From JACCUZ01 sp038246575 (GTDB taxonomy: Bacteria; Actinomycetota; Actinomycetes; JACCUZ01), in the NCBI GenBank assembly GCA_038246575.1, contig JBBRVU010000004.1, positions 1 to 64,000 on the forward strand: a DNA stretch of 64,000 nucleotides, written 5' to 3'. The position numbers and the translations under genes are program-made. Under the pieces are notes generated by a model. The model saw only the letters and a program-made list of their open reading frames with translations. It did not search any database and was not told the origin of the DNA. Below, piece after piece: positions 38,301 through 46,377 of the stretch (the first letter of the stretch is position 1; each line of letters begins with the position of its first letter).

Positions 38301-39593
38301 CTGTCGGGTGTGCAGGCCATTGCGGTGGCTGACCAGCCGGTCGCGGGCAGTGGTCAGTGTGCGGTGCAGCGCGCCGGTGACCGGGTTGCCGACGTCGGCC
38401 TGTCGTTCGAGGACCTCACGCAATCGGTCGGCTACGTAGCGCCGGGACGCGCTGGCCGCGAACAGGTCGAGTGTGAGGTCGCCGAGTCCGACGGCGTCGA
38501 GCCGGTCGAGGACCGCGGTGATGGCGGCCCGCTTCTGGGCCACGAACAGGACCCGCCTGCCATCGGCGACCAGACAGGCGATGACGTTGGCGATGGTCTG
38601 GGACTTGCCGGTACCGGGCGGTCCCTGGACGACGAGGTTGCGCCCGGCGAGGGCGGCGTTGACGACGAAGCTCTGTGACGCGTCGGCGTCCAGGACGAGG
38701 TGTTCGGCGTCGACTGGTCGGTAGTCCGGGTCGGCGTCCGTGACATCGCCGACCTGGGTGCGGATGGCGGCGATGGCGTCCTCGTCGCCGGCCAGGGCGG
38801 CGACGAGGTCGGAGGTGAGCAGCGCCTCGATGTCCTCACAGTCGGCGACCATCGGCTGCTTGAGGTAGGAGAACGCCCCGCACAGCCGCTGCTCGTCGAT
38901 GGCGAAACCGGCGACGTCGGCGCACGCCTTGCGGACGTGGTCGTAGATGGGCGTGAGGTCGCCGCGGTCGTCGTCGCCCGCCTCGAGCGCTTCCTGTTCG
39001 TCGAGGGCGACCCCTTGAAAGGCGAGCACGTGGGCCAGGACCGGGTTGAGCTGAACTTCGCCGGTGAGGGTGAGCTCCCAGCTGTCGGAGCCGGGCCGCA
39101 CCGCCAGGTCGAGTGCCCGCAGCAGCACCGGCGCCGACGGTGGTGTCTGCCCCCGAGCGGATCGGGCCCCGGGCTTCGCGGGGTCGTCCGGGCTCGTGCT
39201 GTCGTCGCCGGTGCCTTCGACCTCGGCTTCCTTGGCGATGGCATCGTCGGGGTTGCGGTGCCAGGTCGCGAGCCCGAGAGCGAGGAAGGCCACGGACACG
39301 CCGTACTCCTCTGTGGCCTCACGCTGCTTGGCGGCCAGCGCCTTGCAGGCCCGCTGGGCCGCGGCGTGCCGCGCCGGGTCAGGGAAGAGCTTCACGAGCC
39401 GCACCGCACTGCCGGCCATGAGCTCAGCCATCGCCGGTGCGGGCACCTCGGCCAGGTTGAGGGTGGCCGCGGTGGGCTTGAAGAAGAGCAGCCGGTTGGT
39501 GCCGCTGACGTTGATGAGGGCGCTACGCCACTCCCGGGATGCCCGCTCCACCTGCTGGCGACGTCTCGCCGTGTACCGCTGCCCCGCGCTCAC
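35397..39593 (-). CDS. Large SF1 helicase with C-terminal Vsr/DUF559-like nuclease domain
   Basis: A 1398-residue protein. The N-terminal region (about 1-240, with VSGTNRLLFFKPTAATLNL) resembles DUF4011-type helicases. The helicase core has a P-loop VQGPPGTGKSQTIANV near 321, Walker B VVIFDEASQVKPADA near 868 and GDSRQLPPTEFF just after. A large insertion (about 400-800) separates the Walker motifs, and the core ends with LNVAISRARARLTLVTSF near 1140. The C-terminal domain (about 1200-1330) has YRLDFAV and AIEADGANYH, the Asp and Glu-x-Asp-Gly pattern of Vsr/DUF559 nucleases. Giant single proteins of this layout occur in antiphage defence islands. An SOS-box-like site lies 88 bp upstream. Confidence 0.88.
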   Translation of the reverse strand: MSAGQRYTARRRQQVERASREWRSALINVSGTNRLLFFKPTAATLNLAEVPAPAMAELMAGSAVRLVKLFPDPARHAAAQRACKALAAKQREATEEYGVSVAFLALGLATWHRNPDDAIAKEAEVEGTGDDSTSPDDPAKPGARSARGQTPPSAPVLLRALDLAVRPGSDSWELTLTGEVQLNPVLAHVLAFQGVALDEQEALEAGDDDRGDLTPIYDHVRKACADVAGFAIDEQRLCGAFSYLKQPMVADCEDIEALLTSDLVAALAGDEDAIAAIRTQVGDVTDADPDYRPVDAEHLVLDADASQSFVVNAALAGRNLVVQGPPGTGKSQTIANVIACLVADGRRVLFVAQKRAAITAVLDRLDAVGLGDLTLDLFAASASRRYVADRLREVLERQADVGNPVTGALHRTLTTARDRLVSHRNGLHTRQHAWGITVADLLALSYGLPKDVTPLRLSAAILDAWGPLDLDMHADAIGELDNKGGLQADRLTRPGWSVTALTTADAVAAANQALVAARSVHLPVAVGALGDLARDLGIREAATQEEAQQLVGTAEEAADLTAAVPGALDPALDEAALERLLAATDKTYRKAQGPKLGWGERRRVRKDARGLVADGTPGDADVHRLLQRAKALRATWSSLGAVGAARPSPALPAAADAFSSLGEALTVLARSVQHIDLHTTPLTDLPGVLGQLYDDQTRAVLPRLHDLDAQLNAAGCGPLLTTLRREAGIASDTVSTDPVSAATLLRYAAIHSALDQALTTDPSLAGVTGEDLDRAAGEFQTRDREHLDANAARVRRAAATRLVRVLDTHEEQHLTLKRELTRKRNYKAVRRLFDEAPDVMTAVKPCWAMSPLQVSRLLPATACFDVVIFDEASQVKPADAIPALVRAPQAIVAGDSRQLPPTEFFTKVLEDQAGPDAAGPGRTEQDALAAEAAAEDAALDEDAPAPEPPRRTAETYTRDTESILFAFARVLAGQERRLLWHYRSRDERLIATSNAYIYDWSLTTFPAADGHGCLRHEVVPPSTGIKGGTNSPDDEVRRVVDLVLDHARTKPTETLGVITFGIPHTRRIEAALDAAFAAEPDLEEVLDADDREPFFVKNIERVQGDERDAIILSVGYGKSADGQLRLFWGPLLKPGGERRLNVAISRARARLTLVTSFAADDMRDDGHDSDGYRLMHRFVRFVATGELTGGSGNRNISLNPFEMDVRDRLTIAGMDLAPQVGVGSYRLDFAVRHPDHPGRYVMAIEADGANYHSGHIARERDRLRQRLLEDRGWTFHRIWSTDWFNDCDREVATTVKAYQDALTADADLDDEDDLPAEPTPTWHIAEAQRTTPRPRLARGLTIDKYAPADLVRLVRHVRSDGVLRTREEELLLLMRELGFAKRGRRIVVALSDAQNVAG

Positions 39594-39680
39594 TGCGTTC
39601 CCTCCGCCTGCCGGTCTCAGGTCACGGTACGGACATCTGCGGACACGGGCGGCCAGTTCGGCTCAGACCATGACGTCGAG

Positions 39681-39696
39681 CCGAACACAAGTTCGA
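39681..39696. promoter_or_regulatory. Putative LexA (SOS) box upstream of the helicase gene
   Basis: CCGAACACAAGTTCGA matches the actinobacterial LexA consensus TCGAACNNNNGTTCGA at 11 of its 12 defined bases (only the first base differs). Its core, CGAAC-N4-GTTCG, is a perfect inverted repeat. It lies 88 bp before the minus-strand helicase start, a usual distance for a promoter-overlapping operator. The rest of 39594-40177 contains no supported gene. Confidence 0.6.
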
Positions 39697-40177
39697 TGTT
39701 CTGCGACCCTGGCGATGTGACGGCGGGCGGTATGGGCGGGCGCGGTAGCGGATTGCCGATGTACGAACGGGTCGCGCTATCCGCGGGCCATACCGATGCG
39801 GGCTTGTGCCCGGCCCGACACTGCCGGGTCACGGCCTCGGCGGACCGGTCGGCGACGAAGCGGCCGGGTGCCCGCTGGTGGAGTGGCGGCGGGTGCCGGG
39901 GGGCTGGCTGGGCCGGGTCGTGTACACAGACGAGCAGTGGGCCTGCCGCTAGGCGCTCGTCGAGGAGTGGGTCGACGAGGCGCTGCTGAGCCCGACGTAG
40001 CACCGGCTCGGTCGTGAGCTGGCACGGCAGGTCACGCAAACCGCATCGCCAGCGAGCCGCCGACCTAGGACATGAACTGGACCTGGGCACGCGCCAGGCA
40101 CCGCTTCAGCGCCCATGGCGCCCCGGCCCAAACAGCATCGGGCGCAACGGTGCGAGACAATGGGAGCTGACGAGGTG

Positions 40178-41692
40178 ATGACCGTGCAGGACCAGGCTGA
40201 CCAGTTTGACGAAGATGTTGCGCCAGCGCCCGCTCAGGAGGACGCCGGCTCTTCGTCGACGCCCGGAGCCCTGCACGAGGAGCTGCGGGCTGAGCTCGCC
40301 GCCGAGCTCGCGAAGCCGCCGGTGCTGCCCGTGGAGCCTGACGAGGCGGATGGTCTAGACGTGCCACTTCTCGCCCGTCGTCCGGCCCGGACCACCAGCC
40401 TGGTGCCGCGACCTGCCGTCGACCTGATGAGCCCGGCCATCCAGCTGATGTTCAAGAGCGCGGACCACGGTGCCCGGTACGCCTCCTCGCTGAGGCTGAG
40501 CTCCCAGATGGAATCCATCAACCGGATGTTGGCGAGCATCGCCGGGTCCCAGACGCAGCGTCTGCTGCGCGACATCGACTGGCCGACCGTGCTGGGCCCT
40601 AACCTGAACGTCGTCAACCGACTCGCTGCCGGCCTGGGGACCGACCGCGTCGTCGGGCTGCAGCTTGCGGCCATGGATGGGCTGCTACCCAAGGCCCTCT
40701 TCCCCGCGCAGACACAGCTCGCCGCGCGCGCCGCGCAGATGTTCGCATCAGGCTCTGCACTCGACGCGTGGCGGACCTCGGTCGTCTCGGTGGACCTCGT
40801 CGAGCTCCGAATGCCCGCTGTCGAGCAGATGCTGCGGACCATCGCGGCCACCGGACCGGTGCGGGCCAGCGTCCAGGGTCTCCTGGACGATCTGACGGCG
40901 ACCAGCGCAGGTATCGCAGACGTGACTCGCTGGGCGGCCGAGGTCGACCCCGGTCGTAGCGTCCTGCGCGGTCGCACGGCTCCTGTCCTGCGCGCGTGGA
41001 ACGTGCAGCTGAGGCAGCAACCGGCCGATGACGTGATGCTCACCGAGGACGAAGTGCGGGACGAGCTGATCGCGGAGGCTCTCGGTGGGCACGCGGTGGC
41101 TGGCCTGCTGGGTGCTGAGGTCGGTCTCGCGCCGCCCTCGGTACCGCGCCGAGACGAAGGGCTTGCCCTCACTGAGCAGCGGCTCCTCGTCCCCGCTCGG
41201 ACCGCGCGGGACCTCAGGTACGCGCAGTTGCGCGACCGGCTCGGACGCCTCGACCCCTCGGTGCCCGCGGCACTCGACGGTGCCTGGGAGGAGCTGGGGT
41301 CTCCTACCTCGTTCGGGTGGCCAAAGCTCTCCCTGTGCATCGAAGAGGCGTTGAGCCGCACGCTGCGCGCCCTCTCGCCTGAGGACAAGCTGCGCGCCTG
41401 GTACGACCTGTGGACCCCGAAGACCGTCGTCTGGGAATACGGTAAAACGCCGACACGCGCGCTGCGTATCCGGTTCGTCGCCCGTGCAGCTCCGAGGGAA
41501 GACCGCCAGCTGCTCGTCAGGGTTGACGACCAACTCACCAGGACGTGGACAGCGCTGACCGAGAAGTTGCAGCGCGGCAAGCATGGCGGCGGCGACATGA
41601 TGACTGCCGAGTCACTGCTGCACACGGCCGAGGCGCTGCTGACACTCCTCTTGCTCGCGCTGGACGAGGATCGGGAGCAGAGCGACGACTGA
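40178..41692 (+). CDS. Unknown protein beside the helicase-nuclease gene
   Basis: A 504-residue protein. I chose the ATG at 40178 (MTVQDQADQFDED), with GGGAG about 11 bp upstream. In-frame ATGs at 40160 and 40115 are alternatives. The first 90 residues are acidic, Ala/Pro-rich and probably disordered. The middle (about 95-300) is helical (RLSSQMESINRMLASIAGSQ). The C-terminal domain (about 360-504) has a compact alpha/beta look (KLSLCIEEALSRTLRALSPE then RIRFVARAA). Similar C-terminal domains occur next to predicted nucleases in defence islands, but I cannot name the family or any active site. It is divergent from the helicase. Confidence 0.6.
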   Translation: MTVQDQADQFDEDVAPAPAQEDAGSSSTPGALHEELRAELAAELAKPPVLPVEPDEADGLDVPLLARRPARTTSLVPRPAVDLMSPAIQLMFKSADHGARYASSLRLSSQMESINRMLASIAGSQTQRLLRDIDWPTVLGPNLNVVNRLAAGLGTDRVVGLQLAAMDGLLPKALFPAQTQLAARAAQMFASGSALDAWRTSVVSVDLVELRMPAVEQMLRTIAATGPVRASVQGLLDDLTATSAGIADVTRWAAEVDPGRSVLRGRTAPVLRAWNVQLRQQPADDVMLTEDEVRDELIAEALGGHAVAGLLGAEVGLAPPSVPRRDEGLALTEQRLLVPARTARDLRYAQLRDRLGRLDPSVPAALDGAWEELGSPTSFGWPKLSLCIEEALSRTLRALSPEDKLRAWYDLWTPKTVVWEYGKTPTRALRIRFVARAAPREDRQLLVRVDDQLTRTWTALTEKLQRGKHGGGDMMTAESLLHTAEALLTLLLLALDEDREQSDD

Positions 41693-41787
41693 CCGGCGAC
41701 CGGCCTGGGCGCGCGGACGAACGTGTAGTGGCTGCGCCTGGCACTTGGGTGGCTGACCGGGCGGCCCGAGATTGGACCTAGCCGGCC

Positions 41788-42324
41788 CTAGGCGCGTGGA
41801 GGCGTCGGGGCGAGCGGCGGTAGCCACACGGTGACGCCGAGGCTGCGGACCGGTCGGGGGTCATCCCGGATGGTCCACCAGTTACGTCGGGTGAACTGCA
41901 ACGTGTCGTGCTGGTTGGGGTGCTTCTTGCCCAGCGCGGCGCCGATCTGGGTCAGGTCGGGCGGGAACATGACGATGCCGATGACCGTGAAGGCGTCGAA
42001 CAGGACCAAGGCGTACCGGTCGACGCCGGGCAGAGATCGGACGTGGTGCTCGTTTACCCATGCTTGGCTCGGGTTGGCCAGGTAGCGAACCTGCACGGTG
42101 AGCTGGTCGGGAGTGGTGAGGTCGTAGTGGGCCTGCACGCGGTTGGGCGCGAGATGCCCGCTGACGAGGGCGTTGACTATGTGCTCAGACCATTCGGCCA
42201 GCGGGTCGCGGTTCGACAGGCCCAGGTTGAGGACCGCGAGCAACTGCTGCCGCGCCGGGCGGTAGGCGTCCAGCGCGTCGCAGAGCTCTAGCACGCGCGC
42301 CGCGTCGGGCTGATGAGCCTGCAT
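41788..42324 (-). CDS. DUF6998-like protein, possible degenerate PD-(D/E)XK fold
   Basis: A 178-residue protein starting at the ATG at 42324. Residues about 40-110 show EWSEHIVNALVSGHLAPNR, YDLTTPDQLTVQVRYL and then DRYALVLFDAFTVIGI. That order (helix with Glu, strand with Asp, strand with Q-V-R, then a core VLFD strand) resembles DUF6998-type proteins, where QVKxR is the nuclease-like motif. Lys is replaced by Arg here, so catalysis is doubtful. It is convergent with the upstream unknown gene, 95 bp away, inside the helicase island. Confidence 0.55.
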   Translation of the reverse strand: MQAHQPDAARVLELCDALDAYRPARQQLLAVLNLGLSNRDPLAEWSEHIVNALVSGHLAPNRVQAHYDLTTPDQLTVQVRYLANPSQAWVNEHHVRSLPGVDRYALVLFDAFTVIGIVMFPPDLTQIGAALGKKHPNQHDTLQFTRRNWWTIRDDPRPVRSLGVTVWLPPLAPTPPRA

Positions 42325-42496
42325 CCGGCGAGGGTACGACCGCGGTCCCCGGCTCGGAGTAGCTGCCGCCGTCTCGAGCAGCCTCGGCGATGCAGGCGAC
42401 GAAGCTGCTGACGACCTCGCCGAACCCCCACGCAACAGCGCACCTCGCCGGTAATGTCAGCACCACGACGCGGACGTCGCACGCCGGGGGGACAGC

Positions 42497-43222
42497 ATGC
42501 CGATGCGCTACAACCCGCCACCGACGTGGCCGGCTGCACCCGCGGGGTGGGCACCCGAGCCCGGATGGAAACCTGACCCCGCCTGGGGCCCACCGCCGGC
42601 CGGATGGCCGCTCTGGGTCGACGAACGGAGCTGGGCATCCCGCCACAAGGGCCTGATCATCACCCTGGTCCTGCTCACTGTCTTCGTCGGCGTGCCCGTC
42701 GCCGTCGATGTCGGGAACAGCCTCAGCACGACAAGCAACACGTCTCGGCGCCCGGCACCCGAAGAGACCGCCGTAGGCGCCGAAGCGGCCTTGTCGGCGC
42801 ACGACCAGAAGGTCCTCGCCGACCTCGGTCGCTACCCCGGCCAGTGGAACGCAGCAGCGCAGCCGCTCGTCGCCGACTACCAAGACCCGAACGTGACCGC
42901 GGAAGCGTGGGTTGCTTCCGCACGGGGCCAGGTCGACGACATGCGCTCGGCCGTGCAGGGATTCGAACGGCAGGTCTTGGGCATCCAGGACGCCGGCGTT
43001 CGCTCGACGCTGCAACCCATGGTGGAGAACTACAAGCGCAAGCTCGCCGCCGTCGTCTCCCTATGGAACGCCGTTGCCGACGGCGACTCGGACGCTGAGA
43101 CCGCCGCAACAGACGAGCTCACGTCGGCCGGTCAGGAGGGGCAGGAGCTTGCCGCCGACTTCCTGGGCCGCCTGCGTCCGTACATGAGCGAGGCCGACCT
43201 GGACCGGCTCGGCGGACGGTAA
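42497..43222 (+). CDS. Single-pass membrane protein with Pro-rich N-terminus
   Basis: A 241-residue protein. The N-terminal 40 residues are repeats of Pro, Trp and Gly (PPPTWPAAPAGWAPEPGW), a common actinobacterial cytoplasmic lead. One membrane helix follows (about 53-72, LIITLVLLTVFVGVPVAV), then an extracytoplasmic helical domain (about 90-240) with no Cys or known motif. The function is unknown. The 172 bp before it are shared with the divergent DUF6998-like gene. Confidence 0.65.
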   Translation: MPMRYNPPPTWPAAPAGWAPEPGWKPDPAWGPPPAGWPLWVDERSWASRHKGLIITLVLLTVFVGVPVAVDVGNSLSTTSNTSRRPAPEETAVGAEAALSAHDQKVLADLGRYPGQWNAAAQPLVADYQDPNVTAEAWVASARGQVDDMRSAVQGFERQVLGIQDAGVRSTLQPMVENYKRKLAAVVSLWNAVADGDSDAETAATDELTSAGQEGQELAADFLGRLRPYMSEADLDRLGGR

Positions 43223-43310
43223 CCAGCACCGAGCCACAAACGCTCACCGCGTACCTCCGCGCAGTTGTCCAATGACCTTCTGGAAACCTCCGCCGACCTC
43301 CGGCCAACGT

Positions 43311-43327
43311 TCCTACGTAACGTAGGA
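43311..43327. promoter_or_regulatory. 17-bp perfect palindrome, operator candidate
   Basis: TCCTACGT-A-ACGTAGGA is a perfect inverted repeat of 8-bp arms around one base. Such short A/T-containing palindromes in a GC-rich genome are typically repressor or antitoxin operators. No regulator gene is next to it. The candidate target is whatever gene once lay downstream, or the endonuclease/exonuclease/phosphatase gene 700 bp away. Confidence 0.4.
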
Positions 43328-43540
43328 CGACCACGCAGGACCGAGCCGCGGCGCATGCGTCCAAGCGTGTCGAGCGCGACATCCGTCCGGGGGCTGGTCC
43401 CCTGGGCGACGCCGTCCCTCGGGCGGCGGTGGCACTCAGTCGCTCTGTCCAGGCGACTCACGGCTACCGGGTTCAAGCGACGGGATGGGAGCCGTTCTAT
43501 GCCGCTAGACCAGCCAGTTCGGCCTCGTGACGGGTCTTTC

Positions 43541-43621
43541 CCATTGCGCGACGCGATGCTGCCCGACGGCTCCCGGTTGCACGTCGTGATCCCCGACATC
43601 ACCCGGGCGCCCTGGTCGGTG
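43541..43621 (+). pseudogene. TadA/CpaF-type ATPase relic, second piece
   Basis: A 27-codon stretch reading PLRDAMLPDGSRLHVV, then IPDITRAPWSV. AMLPDGSRLHVVIP is a hallmark of the TadA/CpaF secretion-ATPase family, normally located directly after the segment found at 34738-34893. After WSV the expected IRKF sequence is missing and similarity ends. The two pieces are on the same strand and in the right order. Confidence 0.5.
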
Positions 43622-44024
43622 AAACCGGACCACTACGTGTCGTCTCCCAATCTGGTCCATGGCACACCCATGCGCGACAATGGTTCAGGGTCATTCGGAG
43701 ATGCTCCGGCAACGCTGCAAGCCGTCACTGAGGTCCGGCCGGTGGCCTCCCGACGTCCCTTCCCCCACCTGCCTTGGCCGTGGCCGGGATGGTCGAGGGT
43801 GACCTCGCCGGCCGGACAGTTCCATCCTGGATGGAAGGCGCGTCACCCGACCGCGGTTGTCCACAGGCTCGAGGCGGCGGCGCTTCGTCCTCTCGGGCGG
43901 GAGGCCTAGCGGCATACGGGACGGATTCGTCCCGCGCGGGCTTCCCGCGAGGGCAGCACTGGGGCAACGTGGGCCCCGTCGACGACGTCAAGCCGTGTCA
44001 GTCGCGGCGGTCAGGGGATTGGCG

Positions 44025-45137
44025 ATGCGCGTGACCTCGTTCAATGTGGAGAATTTCTTCGCCCGCGCGAAGGCGCTCAATGAGCATACGTGGGCAGCCG
44101 GCCGCCCCATCCTCGAGGCGCACGCGGAGCTGAACGTGCTGTTGGGGCACCCGATCTACGGCCCGGCGGACAAGGCGCGCATGCTCGTCCTGTTGGAGGC
44201 TCTGGGCCTGTTGAAGTCGGACTCGGCGGAGATGGCGGTGCTCCGTCAGGTTCGAGGGCGCCTACTGAAGCGCCCGCGTTCTGGAGGGGTCGAGGTCATC
44301 GCTGGCGGCCGCGGCGCCTGGGTCGGGTGGGTCGACCTCACCACTGAACCGGTCACCGAGGCCGCGGTCGCGAACACCGCACGCGTGATCAACGACCTCG
44401 CGCCCGACATCCTTGGTGTCGTCGAGGCTGAGAACCGCGTGGTGCTCAAACACTTCACCGACGCACAGCTCCGCGACGGCGCCGCAGTCCGGTATCCGCA
44501 CGTGATGCTGATCGACGGGAACGATGACCGAGGTATCGACGTGGCCATCCTCACCAAAGAGGGCTGGCCGCTGGGCACGGTCCGCTCCCATGTCGACGAC
44601 ATCGACGGGTCGGGAGTCATCTTCGGCCGGGATTGTCCCGAGTACGAGGTCCGCACGCCCGGGGGGCACCGGCTGGTCGTGCTCCTCAACCACCTGAAGT
44701 CCAAGGGCTACGGCAGTCAGGCAGACAACAACGAACGCAGACGTCGGCAAGCGCAACGGGTGGCGGATATCTACCGGCGCATCCGGAAGGATGGCGTCAG
44801 TTACGTCGTCGTGCTCGGCGACTTCAACGACACCCCGTCCTCGGCGCCGTTGGCGCCTCTGATGGACGCAACGGATCTGCGGGACGTCAGCGAGCACACC
44901 GGGTTCGACGATGGCGGGCGGCCCGGAACGTTTGGGACCTGTACCGCGGCGAACCGCATCGACTACATCCTGCTGTCCTCCGCGCTATTCGCGAAGGTGA
45001 CCGGAGGAGGCATCTTCCGGATGGGCGCATGGGGCGGCAAGAACGGCAGCCTGTGGCCGCACTACGACACGGTCACAACGGCGACCGATGCGGCCTCTGA
45101 TCATGCAGCCATCTACGCCGACATCCGCCTGACCTGA
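44025..45137 (+). CDS. Endonuclease/exonuclease/phosphatase-family protein
   Basis: A 370-residue hydrolase. I chose the ATG at 44025 because AGGGGA lies 7 bp upstream and MRVTSFNVENFF is the usual first strand of this family. Motifs in order: SFNVENFF (Asn ligand), GVVEAENRVVLKHF (catalytic Glu) near residue 133, NHLKSKGYGS near 225, VVLGDFNDTPSS near 262, RIDYILLSS near 310, and SDHAAIYADI (catalytic Asp-His) at the end. Members cleave phosphodiester or phosphate bonds of DNA, lipids or nucleotides with Mg2+. The substrate is not evident. No signal peptide is seen. It is convergent with the integrase. Confidence 0.88.
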   Translation: MRVTSFNVENFFARAKALNEHTWAAGRPILEAHAELNVLLGHPIYGPADKARMLVLLEALGLLKSDSAEMAVLRQVRGRLLKRPRSGGVEVIAGGRGAWVGWVDLTTEPVTEAAVANTARVINDLAPDILGVVEAENRVVLKHFTDAQLRDGAAVRYPHVMLIDGNDDRGIDVAILTKEGWPLGTVRSHVDDIDGSGVIFGRDCPEYEVRTPGGHRLVVLLNHLKSKGYGSQADNNERRRRQAQRVADIYRRIRKDGVSYVVVLGDFNDTPSSAPLAPLMDATDLRDVSEHTGFDDGGRPGTFGTCTAANRIDYILLSSALFAKVTGGGIFRMGAWGGKNGSLWPHYDTVTTATDAASDHAAIYADIRLT

Positions 45138-45161
45138 CGAGACGAGTCCGGATGGCTGGAC

Positions 45162-46286
45162 TCAGGGCTGCGTCCGGTGCCTGACTCTGGTGAAGGCGGC
45201 GAGGGCCTTGTCGTCGGCGTCGGGGAGTGAGTGCAGGTACTTCTGGGTGGTCTGGATCTGGGCGTGACCAAGCCGATCCATCACGGTCTTCAGGTCGGCG
45301 CCTCCCGCAAGCAACCATGAGGCATGGGCGTGGCGGAGGTCGTGCACGCGCACCTGGAAGTCGATCCCTGCACGCTCCAGGGCAGGCAGCCAGTACTTGG
45401 TACGGAAGGTGTTGCGCGACAGCGGGATCGGGCCTTTGGTCTGGGTGGAGGGGAAGAGCAGGTCGTCGCGGTCCAGCCCCATCGAGGCGATGCGGGCGGC
45501 GAGGCTGTCGAGAAGGTCCTGGCTCACTCGCAACGTGCGGAACTCGTTGTCTTTGGGGTAGGCCTTGAACACCATGCGTTCCCCGGTGGGGGAGTTCTTC
45601 TTCGACACCTCGACCACGGTGTCTTCGATCGCGATGAGCTTGCGGAGGAAGTCGATGTGCCGTGGCCGGAGTGCGACGAGCTCGCCCCAGCGCATTCCCG
45701 TCTCGATGTCGGTCAGGACGAGATCGCGGAACCGGTCGGGGATCTCGGTGAGCAGCCGTTCGAACTCCTCCGGGGACAGGATGCGGACCTTGCGGGGCGG
45801 GACCTTGGGTAGCTCGGTGTCGGAGCACGGGTTGTGCAGGATGACCCGGTCACGCACCGCCCTCTTGAAGATCCCGTGAAGCATGACGTGGTACTTGGTG
45901 AGGCTGCGGGGTGACAGCCCGCCGGCGGATGCCTGGGTCACCCAGGCCTGCACGGTCGAGGGCGCGATCGAGCGCATGGGCCGATTGCCGAAGAACGGCA
46001 GGAAGTGTCGGTCCAGGTAGCTGCGATAGGCGGCTTGGGTGCTGACCTCGAGGTGCCGACTGGGCCACCAGGACTGCTCGACGTAGTCGCGGAAGGTAAT
46101 TCGCCCGGCCACGGGGTTGATCCAGGTGCCGTCCTCGACCTTGCCGTCGATGCGTCGGCCCGACTTGACGGCTTCGCGCCGAGAGGCGAACGTCCCGGCG
46201 CTGCGCTTGACGCCGTCGACGTCGCGGAAGCGGACCTGGAAGCGCGCGCCACCGTCGGAGTCCTCGCGCTTGACGACCCATGCCAT
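45162..46286 (-). CDS. Tyrosine site-specific integrase of the ICE
   Basis: A 374-residue tyrosine recombinase that should insert and excise the element at the tRNA 3' end. Order: N-terminal AP2-like arm-binding region (about 1-60, RFQVRFRDVDGVKRSAGTF), SAM-like core-binding domain (about 65-155) and catalytic domain with Arg in TGMRWGELVALRP, then HDLRHAHASWLL and LGHAQIQTTQKYLH supplying His, Arg, His and the nucleophilic Tyr. All catalytic residues are present. It lies 167 bp from the attR tRNA fragment and reads away from it, as in tRNA-integrating ICEs. Direct repeats between gene and attR may be arm sites. Confidence 0.95.
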   Translation of the reverse strand: MAWVVKREDSDGGARFQVRFRDVDGVKRSAGTFASRREAVKSGRRIDGKVEDGTWINPVAGRITFRDYVEQSWWPSRHLEVSTQAAYRSYLDRHFLPFFGNRPMRSIAPSTVQAWVTQASAGGLSPRSLTKYHVMLHGIFKRAVRDRVILHNPCSDTELPKVPPRKVRILSPEEFERLLTEIPDRFRDLVLTDIETGMRWGELVALRPRHIDFLRKLIAIEDTVVEVSKKNSPTGERMVFKAYPKDNEFRTLRVSQDLLDSLAARIASMGLDRDDLLFPSTQTKGPIPLSRNTFRTKYWLPALERAGIDFQVRVHDLRHAHASWLLAGGADLKTVMDRLGHAQIQTTQKYLHSLPDADDKALAAFTRVRHRTQP

Positions 46287-46313
46287 GGGCTCGCCTCCCG
46301 ATGGTCATCGCCC

Positions 46314-46377
46314 ATGTGGGCAGAATGTGGGCAGACGGTGGCAGAAACTGGCGGACGTCCACGGCCATTGGCGGACG
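46314..46377. repeat. Direct repeats between integrase and attR, possible arm-type sites
   Basis: ATGTGGGCAGA occurs twice back to back (46314-46324 and 46325-46335), followed by a degenerate third copy, GGTGGCAGA. TGGCGGACG then occurs twice (46349-46357 and 46369-46377), 20 bp apart. The location, 5' of the integrase and before the tRNA fragment, suits integrase arm or excisionase binding sites. They could also autoregulate the integrase gene. Confidence 0.55.

Larger units (their letters stand above)
43223..44024 (+). other. 800-bp stretch with palindrome and ATPase relic, no intact gene
   Basis: No frame has full-length domain structure. A 214-codon frame (43265-43909) crosses the region but is protein-like only where it matches the TadA/CpaF relic. 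The palindrome at 43311-43327 and the relic at 43541-43621 are listed separately. The ribosome site for the next gene (AGGGGA) lies at its end. Confidence 0.5.

Noticed and set aside
38700..39989. 429-codon plus-strand frame opposite the helicase
   Set aside because: A mirror frame of the high-GC helicase gene. Val/Gly/Arg composition and no domain.
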